Positions 1 through 7,360 of a DNA stretch of 9,837 nt are shown one piece after another. How positions within the stretch are numbered: the stretch's first letter is position 1; each line of letters begins with the position of its first letter. The notes under the pieces were generated by a model. The model was not told the origin of the DNA. It did no database searches and worked only from the letters and a program-made list of their open reading frames with translations. The stretch comes from Actinomycetota bacterium (GTDB lineage Bacteria; Actinomycetota; Acidimicrobiia; Acidimicrobiales; Poriferisodaliceae). The stretch spans positions 1 to 9,837 of the forward strand of contig PCCJ01000109.1 of NCBI GenBank assembly GCA_002731665.1, written 5' to 3'. The position numbers and the translations under genes were made by a program.

Positions 1-825
1 AACTAAATTACCTAAGGATTTGGACATTTTTGTCCCCTGGTACGCAACTAGTCCGGCATGAATCCAATACTTCGAACAAAGCTGCCCTGTTGTTGATTCA
101 CTCTGCGCTATTTCGCACTCGTGATGAGGGAATACCAAATCCCCTCCTCCGCCATGTATATCTATTGTCTCTCCTAATGCTTCCATGCTCATAGCTGAGC
201 ATTCAATATGCCATCCTGGCCTTCCCGGACCAAATACTGATTCCCATTTGGGTTCATCTTCAGCACTCGGCTGCCAAAGGATAAAGTCCAAAGGATTTCT
301 TTGATTCTCGCTATCAGGATTACCACCACGTTCTCGCGCTAGAGCAACCATCTCTTCCGGTGTGTACCCTGAAAGTTTTCCATACTCAGGGAATGTAGAT
401 ACATCAAAATAAGTAGTCCCCTCTACCTCATAGGTGTGACCGGCGCTCTGAAGTTTTTTTATCAATCTAAGCATTGCTTTTATTGACTCGGTAGCCCGAG
501 GCTCGTGTGCAGGATCAACCGTGTTCAAAGCCTTCATATCGTCTTTGAATCGATTCATTTCCATCTCCGCTAGTTCGAGAAAATCGATTCCGAGTTCACG
601 GGCTTTCGGCAGGATACTGTCGTCTACATCAGTGTAATTTCTTACTAGTTCCACTTCATGACCAATATCTTCCAGACGACGAATTATTAAGTCATAGGTC
701 AGGTACGTGGCTGCATGACCAAGATGTGTTGAGTCGTACGGCGTTATACCGCACACGTACATTTTCACTCTCTGATTTAAGTTCAGGTCGATCACGTCCT
801 TGCTGGCCGTGTCGTAAAGACGCAT
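1..825 (-). CDS. mshC: Cysteine:glucosaminyl-inositol ligase MshC, 5' part (runs off left edge)
   Basis: ATP-dependent ligase that joins L-cysteine to glucosaminyl-inositol in mycothiol synthesis; it is a class I aminoacyl-tRNA-synthetase-like cytosolic enzyme related to CysRS. Translating the minus strand from ATG at 825 gives 275 open codons to the window edge, so the C-terminal part (MshC is usually about 400 residues) is missing. Visible: zinc Cys25 in YVCGITPYD, the HIGH-type motif HLGH at 34-37, TDVDDS near 65-70, WHIECSAM, a GGGGDL loop, FPHHEC near 232-237 and KMSKS at 266-270. The ITPYDSTHLGHAATYL segment is typical of MshC, where CysRS has GPTVYD. The HHECEIAQSE stretch is more CysRS-like, so cysS remains the alternative. 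It is divergent from the gene at 910 across an 84-bp gap; no strong Shine-Dalgarno is visible. Confidence 0.85.
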   Translation of the reverse strand, partial: MRLYDTASKDVIDLNLNQRVKMYVCGITPYDSTHLGHAATYLTYDLIIRRLEDIGHEVELVRNYTDVDDSILPKARELGIDFLELAEMEMNRFKDDMKALNTVDPAHEPRATESIKAMLRLIKKLQSAGHTYEVEGTTYFDVSTFPEYGKLSGYTPEEMVALARERGGNPDSENQRNPLDFILWQPSAEDEPKWESVFGPGRPGWHIECSAMSMEALGETIDIHGGGGDLVFPHHECEIAQSESTTGQLCSKYWIHAGLVAYQGTKMSKSLGNLV

Positions 826-909
826 AGTCAAAATTCAGTCACTCTCTTCGGTTCAGAGCCAACTGTCGAAAGCCGCTCGCTTCGAAAACACAATAGGGCC
901 ACTCAGCCG

Positions 910-2142
910 ATGAAACATTGTTTACAGGCTGTTAAGTGTTCGAGCTATTGGGTACTCTCGCCTTTAGTGGGTGTAGACGATGATAAGGCAATGCTCGAAA
1001 AAATTAAGGGCTTTAGGGCACGGCGTCTCTTAACGCCCTTAGACCAGCAGTATTTAGATCTTTTATCCGAAGAAATAGCTTCTATCGGTTCCGAGCCAGT
1101 CCGGTACGTGGGAGAACTTTTCAGTCGACATCAAATAGTTTTTGTAGGTCAAGGGACTCCCAGCCGAAAAACTGGTCTGTTTTTTCAGGAGTTAGTACCA
1201 AAATTATTAGCGGCCGGGGTGAAAAATATTGGTGTCGAATGGGCATGTGTTGAGGATCAAAGCTTGTTAGATGCTTTGGTACGTGCAGATTTCTTTGACG
1301 AAGACTTAGCTCGAACAGCGCTTTTTAGGTGGGGGGTAAGACATCACTTTGCCTACATTGAATATCTTGATCTGTTTCGAGCTGTCTGGGCTATTAATCG
1401 GAGTCCCTCAAATAATGATCAGGTCTTCAGAATAGTCGCTTTGGATTATGACATTGAAGTAACAGCAGTTACGTCTGAAGCAGATTTAACGTCACCATAT
1501 GCATGGGAACACCTACGCCCTAGAGGATCTTCAGGACGACATATGGCCGAGATCATCCTTCGAGAATTCGTGGATACAGGGGAGAAAGCTTTAATCATCA
1601 CGCGAATTGCGCATGCTGTTAGCCGACTACGCAGAGTTCCGCATCATCTAGAAGACAACATCGACTCTGAAATACTCAACGATCGGGTCGTGGGCGCAGC
1701 TAATCATGTCTATTCGGTAATCGCAGACCGTGCTGCCACTGTCCTAATACATCAACCCTTACCAGCTGATGGTCTTTACGGCGACTACACCCTTCCGGGC
1801 GACGGTTACATAGATGCTGTTTTCGCCGCGCCTAATAGACCGAAGTTTCCAATCGCTTTTAATGTAAACTTCGGCTCGATCAGCAAGATACCTTGCTCGA
1901 CATCCCTAGACGGTGGTGATCTCGCTGCTGTGGCACATGGCTGGATTTTTTTGGAGGCTCCTTCCCAACATGCAGCGCCAACTCCTCTGCCCGATCGCGT
2001 CAACGAGTCCAATATCGCTGAGGCTCGCCTATATTCTTTAGAACCATCTTTGCGTCAAGCTTCCTCAACCCAAAAAGACTTCACCGCTGCTTTGTTTTCT
2101 GCTGCCGCAGAGGCCGAACTCGGATGGACACAAATTGTTTAA
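910..2142 (+). CDS. Uncharacterised EreA/ChaN/Tiki-like-fold protein, paralogue A
   Basis: Function unknown. The 410-residue protein carries a hydrophobic strand with a glycine turn (HQIVFVGQG, about 74-82), a helix, then KNIGVEW (105-111), an aromatic AVWAIN segment (158-163), a second strand FRIVALDYD (173-181) and a third strand with a histidine, LIITRIAHA (228-236). This strand/motif order resembles the erythromycin-esterase/ChaN/Tiki superfamily, where the first strand usually ends in GE-x-H and the later strand in G-x-x-H. Here the first Glu/His site is replaced by GQGTP, so catalysis in the usual way is doubtful. The next gene is a clear paralogue. The start is uncertain: ATG 910 gives a Cys-containing N-terminus without an obvious signal peptide, and ATG 991 is possible. 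It is probably co-transcribed with the following three genes (18-bp gap to the next). The fold call is from motif resemblance only. Confidence 0.6.
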   Translation: MKHCLQAVKCSSYWVLSPLVGVDDDKAMLEKIKGFRARRLLTPLDQQYLDLLSEEIASIGSEPVRYVGELFSRHQIVFVGQGTPSRKTGLFFQELVPKLLAAGVKNIGVEWACVEDQSLLDALVRADFFDEDLARTALFRWGVRHHFAYIEYLDLFRAVWAINRSPSNNDQVFRIVALDYDIEVTAVTSEADLTSPYAWEHLRPRGSSGRHMAEIILREFVDTGEKALIITRIAHAVSRLRRVPHHLEDNIDSEILNDRVVGAANHVYSVIADRAATVLIHQPLPADGLYGDYTLPGDGYIDAVFAAPNRPKFPIAFNVNFGSISKIPCSTSLDGGDLAAVAHGWIFLEAPSQHAAPTPLPDRVNESNIAEARLYSLEPSLRQASSTQKDFTAALFSAAAEAELGWTQIV

Positions 2143-2160
2143 CAAACAGATTGGCTAGCC

Positions 2161-3303
2161 ATGGGCGACCACAACGAAAAGAAACAAACGAACAGCGGGT
2201 CGGCCTCTCATTCAGTCGCTTTGAAAAAACCGGCACTCTACATTTCTGATTTGTGCCAATCTCACCAAGTTGTCCTTCTCGGCGATCAAATAGGTGTAAC
2301 CCAACACCTCGATTTTTTGGCGTCGCTAATCCCATCTCTTTATGAGTGCGGAGTAACACATTTAGCCTGGGAATTCACTAATAGCCGCTGTCAAGGTGTC
2401 TTAGATCAATTGTTGAATGCGCCTGAATGGGAGCAGAACACTTGCTCTGAAATTTTTGCTGATCTGTTAGGAGTCGGCTTCAGCTACCGTGAATACGCTA
2501 ATGTTTTGCAAGCTGTCTGGCGCTTTAACAAATCGTTGACAAGCGGCGTTCCATTTCGCGTAATCGCTCTTGGTCTACCATCTTATGTGGAGGATCCTAA
2601 TCTTCTAGATGGAAGATCTGCTGCCGAACTCCAACTTCGGAACTGGTGGATGGGTGGACATTACCGAGACATGACCGCTTTCCACATGATTAATGTCCTT
2701 ACCAACGAGGTACTACGACATGGGCAACGTGTGGTTGTTTATGCCAACGCAGATCAAACTACAACCAAGTTTATTCAATGGATAGATGGTGTTGCCACAA
2801 CCACGTTGGGGAATTTACTTCACCGGTGGATGGGCGAAGGAGTTCAACGTGTTCTTTTTCATGGAGCTATATCAGAAGGCGCATTAAACAAGCGAGTAGA
2901 AGACCTAATCGCCACATCTCCCGAAAAGCCCGATAATTTCGGCATTCAGCTCAATGCATCCACACTGGGCAATGTTGCCGTCAACGAACTCACGGGGTCT
3001 TGCAATGGAGTCGAAACATCTTTTCGATTGCAAGACCTGGCAAACGGCTACCTGTATCTCGCAAACGTAGAGGACTGGCAACCCTGTCTCTTGTCAGAGA
3101 ATTTTTTAAATGCCAGCAACTACGTTAGCATCGAATCCCGGTATCGAGCCTTAGACCCACGAGAGAATCGTTACAGCATGAAAGAGCTCGAAACAGTGCG
3201 GCGCGAGGGGCAAGCGAGACTCAGCGAAAACTGGCCTTCCATTTCTCAAGATGACGAAGTACCAGTCGCATCCAAAAAAGGATTTTTTCGCCGTCGTGTC
3301 TAA
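2161..3303 (+). CDS. Uncharacterised EreA/ChaN/Tiki-like-fold protein, paralogue B
   Basis: Function unknown; 380 residues. It aligns by eye with the preceding gene: HQVVLLGDQ (35-43) against HQIVFVGQG, HLAWEF (67-72) against IGVEWA, YREYANVLQAVWRFNKS (109-125) against YIEYLDLFRAVWAINRS, and FRVIALG (132-138) against FRIVALD. The two are therefore tandem duplicates that have diverged strongly. In B the first strand ends in GDQ instead of GE-x-H, and the later strand reads VVVYANADQT (191-200), so the histidine kept in A (IAHA) is lost. The C-terminus ends in a basic, aromatic tail (KKGFFRRRV). There is no signal peptide or membrane segment. The start ATG at 2161 has only a weak Shine-Dalgarno and probably depends on readthrough from gene A. 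A catalytically dead or heteromeric partner is possible but is inference. Confidence 0.6.
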   Translation: MGDHNEKKQTNSGSASHSVALKKPALYISDLCQSHQVVLLGDQIGVTQHLDFLASLIPSLYECGVTHLAWEFTNSRCQGVLDQLLNAPEWEQNTCSEIFADLLGVGFSYREYANVLQAVWRFNKSLTSGVPFRVIALGLPSYVEDPNLLDGRSAAELQLRNWWMGGHYRDMTAFHMINVLTNEVLRHGQRVVVYANADQTTTKFIQWIDGVATTTLGNLLHRWMGEGVQRVLFHGAISEGALNKRVEDLIATSPEKPDNFGIQLNASTLGNVAVNELTGSCNGVETSFRLQDLANGYLYLANVEDWQPCLLSENFLNASNYVSIESRYRALDPRENRYSMKELETVRREGQARLSENWPSISQDDEVPVASKKGFFRRRV

Positions 3304-3354
3304 TAGAAAGCTCCCTAAATTACAACCTTCAGCTACTTGTGACATGGTGATTGC

Positions 3355-4005
3355 GTGAGCGAATTTATTCTTGGAGTTGATCTTGACGGAGTTTGCGGTC
3401 AACATACTGAAATTTTTCGTCACCTAGTTGCTCATGAACTAGGAATTGAAGAGGAGTCGCTCCCTCTTCAGCGCAGCTGGGACTTCCGCGAGTGGAACTT
3501 CTCTGATGGAGATTTCGAACGACTTCACCGGACAGCAGTGCTAGAACACAGAATGTTTAGGGACATGGAAGTAATGCCAGGATGCGCCGAAGCCTTATGG
3601 CGGCTCTCTGACGCAGGCATCTGGATCCGCATCGTTACGCATCGCCTGTACGTCAATTGGGGTCATGCTATTGCGATCGCCGACACAGCGGACTGGCTTG
3701 ATCGTCACCGAATTCCATACAGGGATATCTGTTTCTTAGGCGACAAGCCTGATGTAGCGGCACATGCATATATAGATGATGGGCCGCACAATATAGTTGC
3801 GCTTCGCAACGCTGGCCATAACGTGATTACGTTCGATCAACCTTACAATGGCGATATCGACGGGCCAAGGGTCGCAAACTGGGCAGAACTTGAGGAAGTT
3901 GTTCTTGATCTAGCTGCAGAATTTCGTGGATCAGTTCCACAGCAATTCCCAGGTATTGACGCCGGGTCTCAGCGTCTCCCACTTCGAACCAAGGATGAAT
4001 TATGA
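3355..4005 (+). CDS. HAD-superfamily 5'-nucleotidase-like phosphatase (NT5C type)
   Basis: Likely cytosolic Mg-dependent phosphomonoesterase of the HAD superfamily, close in pattern to deoxyribonucleotidase/NT5C-type proteins. All HAD motifs are visible in the 216 residues: motif I GVDLDGVC with nucleophile Asp9 and acid/base Asp11, motif II threonine at Thr95 in RIVTHR, motif III Lys131 in GDKPDV, and motif IV acidic pair Asp141-Asp142 in AYIDDGPHN. The helical segment between motifs I and II (about 20-75) is the cap-type insertion. The start is GTG at 3355; ATG 3344 and GTG 3347 just upstream are out of frame. Its TGA stop overlaps the ATG of the Nudix gene (ATGA, 4002-4005), implying translational coupling. 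The substrate cannot be read from sequence; a nucleotide or sugar phosphate is most likely. Confidence 0.8.
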   Translation: MSEFILGVDLDGVCGQHTEIFRHLVAHELGIEEESLPLQRSWDFREWNFSDGDFERLHRTAVLEHRMFRDMEVMPGCAEALWRLSDAGIWIRIVTHRLYVNWGHAIAIADTADWLDRHRIPYRDICFLGDKPDVAAHAYIDDGPHNIVALRNAGHNVITFDQPYNGDIDGPRVANWAELEEVVLDLAAEFRGSVPQQFPGIDAGSQRLPLRTKDEL

Positions 4006-4739
4006 GCGAAAAAATAGCTGATCCAATTGATGCCGCAACAGTGGTGGTTGCCCGCGACACCGACAGTGGCATTGAGGTGCTAATGCTCAGGCGGAATTCT
4101 CGCATCTACTTTGGGGGAATGTGGGTTTTCCCTGGCGGACGAGTAGACCCAGAGGATCGAGAAATCGGAGACAGCGGAATTATTAACTGCGATGGCCTAA
4201 CCCTTACTGGATTTCGTATCGCTGCGGTTCGAGAAGCGAGTGAGGAAGCGGGCATAGATCTTAGCGGTGCTAATCTTTATCACTTTGCCCACTGGCTTCC
4301 CCCTGCTGTTCGCCCTAAAAGATTTTCAACGCACTTTTTTTTAGTTCAAGCGCCTATGGGCCTCGGCGAAATATCTATTGATAACGGTGAGATCACCGAG
4401 CACAAATGGATAACGCCAGCACAAGCTCTTCAACAAAGATCAGAAAACGAGATCGAAATAGTTACCCCTACTTTCGTAACCCTTGATTGGTTGCAAAAAT
4501 TCGAAAACGTGGATGAAGCGATAACCGCTATTGATCATCCAATTTGTTTTCACACTCACATCAAAGAAGTCACGGGCGATGATCCCGGGATGATTGCCTT
4601 CTACCCCGGTGATATTTCCTACGAAACTTTAGATGCTTATGCAGATGGCCCGCGCCGTCGATGCTACATGTTGAAATCAGGTTGGTGGTGGGAGGAACAT
4701 AATGGCAAAAACGAGGGCCCTTCTCCTAAATTAAATTAG
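4002..4739 (+). CDS. Nudix hydrolase with an insertion in the Nudix box (NUDT19-like)
   Basis: Probable pyrophosphohydrolase acting on a nucleoside-diphosphate-linked substrate or CoA derivative; 245 residues, cytosolic. The Nudix signature is present but split: WVFPGGRVDPED (41-52) provides the G-x5-E half (Gly45, Glu51), and REASEEAGI (77-85) provides the R-E-x2-E-E-x-G half. About 25 residues lie between Glu51 and Arg77 where classical boxes have seven, a layout known from NUDT19-like proteins. The N-terminal strand AATVVVARD and LMLRRN are the usual lead-in. The C-terminal 100 residues, ending in a Trp-rich segment (SGWWWEEHN), are typical of actinobacterial relatives annotated only as Nudix. 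It is coupled to the HAD gene by an ATGA overlap and ends only 9 bp from the convergent nitrile hydratase accessory gene. Confidence 0.85.
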   Translation: MSEKIADPIDAATVVVARDTDSGIEVLMLRRNSRIYFGGMWVFPGGRVDPEDREIGDSGIINCDGLTLTGFRIAAVREASEEAGIDLSGANLYHFAHWLPPAVRPKRFSTHFFLVQAPMGLGEISIDNGEITEHKWITPAQALQQRSENEIEIVTPTFVTLDWLQKFENVDEAITAIDHPICFHTHIKEVTGDDPGMIAFYPGDISYETLDAYADGPRRRCYMLKSGWWWEEHNGKNEGPSPKLN

Positions 4740-4748
4740 TCCGGCAGG

Positions 4749-5087
4749 CTAATGATCATGGCCATGCGGCCGCGCCGCATACGAGACACAGCGGCCAGAA
4801 ATCGCCGACTTTTCTACTATAGACCCGTCAATGACTGAGCTTTCAAGTGCTGCCAGCCAACTCTCATAGTAACTCCAGGCCTCGCTACCATCCTTCAAAC
4901 TAAGCTCTCTAGCGGCCACTTCGACTATCAAATTCTTTCGAAAAAAATCCCACGATAGCGCCTCCGTCTCAGCCAAAGCTACCGCCAATCCAAAAGCTCG
5001 AGCTTCCCAAGGTTCCCGAAAAACAAGCTCACCATTTTCACGAGGAGGTTCAACATTAGATCCTTCTAATGACGATATCGAATTCAT
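4749..5087 (-). CDS. Nitrile hydratase accessory protein (cobalt activator, P14K/NhlE-like)
   Basis: Small maturation factor for cobalt nitrile hydratase. Related activators (P14K, NhlE) bind the alpha subunit and help load cobalt and oxidise the cysteines by subunit swapping. The 112 residues match the N-terminal fold of the beta subunit: FREPWEARAFGLAVAL (23-38), a central helix, then SYYESWLAALE (72-82). The C-terminus reads AARPHGHDH; a PHG element near the end is usual in this family, and the three histidines could contact metal (inference). The start ATG overlaps the nthA stop as ATGA (5084-5087), so it is translationally coupled and last in the beta-alpha-accessory order typical of cobalt enzymes. 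A short perfect hairpin lies in its last codons. A stand-alone beta-subunit fragment is the less likely alternative. Confidence 0.85.
   Translation of the reverse strand: MNSISSLEGSNVEPPRENGELVFREPWEARAFGLAVALAETEALSWDFFRKNLIVEVAARELSLKDGSEAWSYYESWLAALESSVIDGSIVEKSAISGRCVSYAARPHGHDH
4764..4780. repeat. Perfect 7-bp inverted repeat at the convergent gene junction
   Basis: Left arm 4764-4770 (atgcggc) and right arm 4774-4780 (gccgcat) are exact reverse complements separated by cgc. It lies in the last codons of the nitrile hydratase accessory gene and 25 bp past the Nudix stop, so it could slow transcription from either side. No T-run follows on either strand, so an intrinsic terminator is only a weak suggestion. 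Confidence 0.35.
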
Positions 5088-5680
5088 AGGGTCTTAGCCC
5101 TCGCTACACCAATCATAGAATCACGCGTTACCAACCCTGCTAACGCAGGAACAGAAAGCTTCTCGGTTCCACTGGGCCTCTCGGGTAAAACTAAAAACCG
5201 AGTCTCAGAGCTGCTGTCCCAGACCTGTAGCTTTGTTTCTTCATCGAGATGCAATCCCATTTCAGCAAGTACTTTTCGCGGTTCCCGAACCACTCTCGAT
5301 CTATATTCAGGACTTTTATACCAAGCAGGAGGCAACCCTAATAAAGCCCACGGATAGCAAGAGCAGAGGGTGCACACAACTACGTTATGCACACCCGGCT
5401 CATTCGCTTTCACTTCAACATGCTCAATTTCAGCACCTGAGATATTTTCTTTGATTAGAACATCATCAGCGTCATCTAGCAGTCGACTTCGAAACTCTGA
5501 GTCAGTCCAGGCACGAGCAACCAATTGAGCACCAATCATCGGGCCGACATCTGTTTCGAATTTCTGGATCAGGTTATCTATTCGAGAACGATCGACCAGA
5601 CCCCTTTCCACCAACAAATCTTCTAACGCCTCAATCCGAATTTTCGGCGAGCGGGCACCGTAGGTATGATCATTGCTCAC
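5084..5680 (-). CDS. nthA: Nitrile hydratase alpha subunit, cobalt type
   Basis: Catalytic subunit of nitrile hydratase (EC 4.2.1.84), which converts nitriles to amides in the cytosol as an alpha-beta heterodimer or tetramer. The metal site is VCTLCSCYPW, with Cys103, Cys106 and Cys108. Thr104 and Tyr109 mark the cobalt type, since iron enzymes have CSLCSCT. In characterised enzymes two of these cysteines are oxidised. Other family features are ALEDLLVERGLV near 18-29, GAQLVARAW (50-58), the LPPAWYKSPEYRSRVVREP block (about 115-133) and the RFLVLPERP strand near 160. At 198 residues it has normal length. The start is GTG at 5680, supported by AGGAG five bases upstream; ATG 5673 gives a protein only two or three codons shorter but with worse spacing. 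The gap after nthB is 8 bp, and its stop overlaps the accessory gene. Confidence 0.95.
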   Translation of the reverse strand: MSNDHTYGARSPKIRIEALEDLLVERGLVDRSRIDNLIQKFETDVGPMIGAQLVARAWTDSEFRSRLLDDADDVLIKENISGAEIEHVEVKANEPGVHNVVVCTLCSCYPWALLGLPPAWYKSPEYRSRVVREPRKVLAEMGLHLDEETKLQVWDSSSETRFLVLPERPSGTEKLSVPALAGLVTRDSMIGVARAKTL

Positions 5681-5685
5681 GTTGG

Positions 5686-5690
5686 CTCCT
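5686..5690 (-). promoter_or_regulatory. Shine-Dalgarno site of nthA
   Basis: Read on the minus strand, AGGAG ends five bases before the GTG at 5680 and overlaps the TAG stop of nthB. It decides the GTG start and couples the two subunits, favouring equal synthesis. Confidence 0.75.
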
Positions 5691-6396
5691 AATTCTTCTT
5701 CACTCGTGACAGATAATTTTCGTATAAATCAACATGGATTTTGATTGACTTTTCACTTTGGCTGCCCCATAGAACTTCTCCGTCAAATCCGACGCAATAC
5801 ACGTGTTGAGGTCTTTCTCCTAAACCATGTGCACTCGAGTCCGGTAGAACTTCTGCCGGATGAATCGCAACGATGCGACCCTGTTTCCCAGCGACGTAGG
5901 CTGGCAGTCGAGTGTGCCCCTTTTGATGTGTCTCAGGCGCTAGTACTAGTTCGCCCACTTCGAAACGCGGTAGGTTTGGTAATTCGCGGCGAACCGTTCT
6001 AGCCCCCGGGATTTTTACTCCTACATCATCTGGTAGAAGATTTAAATTCTTTTTTTCTATTGGGCGAGCTCGACTTGCCGGCCCAGTACCTTCCAACGCA
6101 CCAAGAACCTGGTCTAATTCGCCTTTTTCCAAATAGCCATATTCCTCTAGAAGAAGCTCAGAGACAGCTTCCCACCTCCCAAAGTAACCTCCATGCTTAA
6201 AGTAATCGTCTTCGGCAAGGCGCTCGATCGCATACCGCATTTCCCCGGGACGTTGAGCTGTAATACGGAGAACTTGAAACAGGACTCCAAAAACACGACG
6301 TTCCCATTCATAGTGGAAAACAGGTTCTTCTGGATCATGCAAGATCGGCCCATAACCTAAATCGCCGCCAATATCGTGAACTAGTCCTTCGTTCAT
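5689..6396 (-). CDS. nthB: Nitrile hydratase beta subunit
   Basis: Partner subunit of the cobalt nitrile hydratase. With ATG 6396 the protein has 235 residues, normal for the family, and begins MNEGLVHDIGG, like the usual MNGVHDxGG start. N-terminal helical domain: EEPVFHYEWERRVFG (about 23-37) and YFGRWEAVSELLLEE (about 71-85). C-terminal SH3-like barrel: FEVGELVLAP, GHTRLPAYVAG (about 160-170), AHGLGERPQHVYCVGFD and VDLYENYL. Arginines of the N-terminal helix and of HTRLP contact the oxidised alpha-subunit cysteines in solved structures. An in-frame TTG at 6411 would add five residues (MKRFD), but it lies inside the AAAAGG that serves ATG 6396, so the shorter start is preferred. This is the first gene of beta-alpha-accessory; the SDR gene ends 132 bp upstream on the same strand. 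Confidence 0.93.
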   Translation of the reverse strand: MNEGLVHDIGGDLGYGPILHDPEEPVFHYEWERRVFGVLFQVLRITAQRPGEMRYAIERLAEDDYFKHGGYFGRWEAVSELLLEEYGYLEKGELDQVLGALEGTGPASRARPIEKKNLNLLPDDVGVKIPGARTVRRELPNLPRFEVGELVLAPETHQKGHTRLPAYVAGKQGRIVAIHPAEVLPDSSAHGLGERPQHVYCVGFDGEVLWGSQSEKSIKIHVDLYENYLSRVKKN

Positions 6397-6402
6397 ATCA
6401 AA

Positions 6403-6408
6403 CCTTTT
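6403..6408 (-). promoter_or_regulatory. Shine-Dalgarno site deciding the nthB start
   Basis: On the minus strand AAAAGG is followed by six bases and then ATG at 6396. This spacing is ideal and argues against the in-frame TTG at 6411, which would overlap the site. Confidence 0.65.
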
Positions 6409-6528
6409 CAACTAGCCAATATTTTAGCCACTATACCCAATCGCAAGATTTCTTCGGCCCAGAGATACTTGGCGTGAATTATGCGAGCCCCTGATGATCC
6501 AACGAGAAAGTATTATCGAAAATCATTT

Positions 6529-7302
6529 TTAATGGCCTGCTGTTGCTCCGCCATCAACGGTATAGATACCCCCGTTTATGTAACTAGCGTCTTTCGAACA
6601 CAAGAAAGCCACGAGAGAAGCGACTTCGGATGGCTCGCCATAACGGCTGAGCGGATTTCGAGACGCCAACTCTTTCCTGACTATTTCTGCTTGCTCACCA
6701 CCAAATCCCGACTCAATACTTCTCATCATCCTTGTTTCAATCGGGGATGGACACACTGCGTTAACTCGGATCGCTTTAGGACCAAGCTCCAATGCGGCAG
6801 TTTTAGTTAAGCCTACAACAGCATGCTTGCTAGCAATATACGCTGACATTCCTGACGCTCCTCTCAGACCAGCGCTTGATGCCGTGTTTACAATCGCCCC
6901 GCCGCCAGTGAGGATCATGGCTTGACTAGCGTGTTTAATTCCGAGCCACACACCGCGAACATTAACGTCAAGCACTCGATTGAATACTTCTTCCGGGTAT
7001 TCAATAATATCTGCGACACTTCCTTCAATCCCTGCATTATTGAACAAGCAATCTACTCGGCCAAATTCCTGAATAGATGCATCAACGTATGCTCGTACTT
7101 GATCAGAGTCACTACAGTCAGCTTCGAACAAAAGAATATCTTGCCCGTACGCTGCTAGCTCGGCAGCAACACTATCCAAATTTGAATTTTGTAAATCGAC
7201 CGCTACGACTCTGGCTCCCTCAGAAGCAAACCGATGACAAGCGGCAAGGCCGATGCCGGCCGCAGCTCCAGTTACAATCACTACTTTATTTTCGAAACGC
7301 AT
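6529..7302 (-). CDS. Short-chain dehydrogenase/reductase, classical NAD type
   Basis: NAD(H)-dependent oxidoreductase of the classical SDR family, probably oxidising an alcohol or diol to a ketone in the cytosol; substrate unknown. From ATG 7302 the protein has 257 residues. Visible: cofactor motif TGAAAGIG (11-18), Asp36 after the second strand (favours NAD over NADP), NNAG (88-91), Asn114, catalytic Ser142, Tyr155 and Lys159 in YIASK, the PSPIETRM lid segment, and the C-terminal YINGGIYTVDGGA strand. An upstream in-frame ATG at 7320 adds MREALV; neither start has a clear Shine-Dalgarno, and MRFENK is the usual family beginning. It is divergent from the epoxide-hydrolase-like gene with under 60 bp between starts, so the promoters overlap. 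It precedes the nitrile hydratase genes on the same strand and might share their transcript. Confidence 0.93.
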   Translation of the reverse strand: MRFENKVVIVTGAAAGIGLAACHRFASEGARVVAVDLQNSNLDSVAAELAAYGQDILLFEADCSDSDQVRAYVDASIQEFGRVDCLFNNAGIEGSVADIIEYPEEVFNRVLDVNVRGVWLGIKHASQAMILTGGGAIVNTASSAGLRGASGMSAYIASKHAVVGLTKTAALELGPKAIRVNAVCPSPIETRMMRSIESGFGGEQAEIVRKELASRNPLSRYGEPSEVASLVAFLCSKDASYINGGIYTVDGGATAGH

Positions 7303-7360
7303 AACCAAAGCTTCGCGCATCTTGCAAGCATTGTGGCTTTAGAAGTGCAAGAATCTATCT

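Noticed and set aside
1..825. Cysteinyl-tRNA synthetase (cysS)
   Set aside because: GITPYDSTHLGHAATYL is MshC-like rather than GPTVYD-type; kept only as an alternative because the 3' part is missing.
4749..6396. Thiocyanate hydrolase (three-subunit nitrile hydratase relative)
   Set aside because: The beta protein is full length with both helical and SH3-like domains, and the small protein matches the activator, not a split beta subunit.
6397..6528. Sigma70-like promoter before nthB (minus strand TTGCGA ... TATAGT or TAAAAT)
   Set aside because: The boxes are poor or at wrong spacing (about 14 bases for TTGCGA to TAAAAT), so no promoter is called.
6481..6810. Open frame of 109 codons on the plus strand
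   Set aside because: It lies antisense to the SDR 3' end and has no family-like sequence; a shadow frame.
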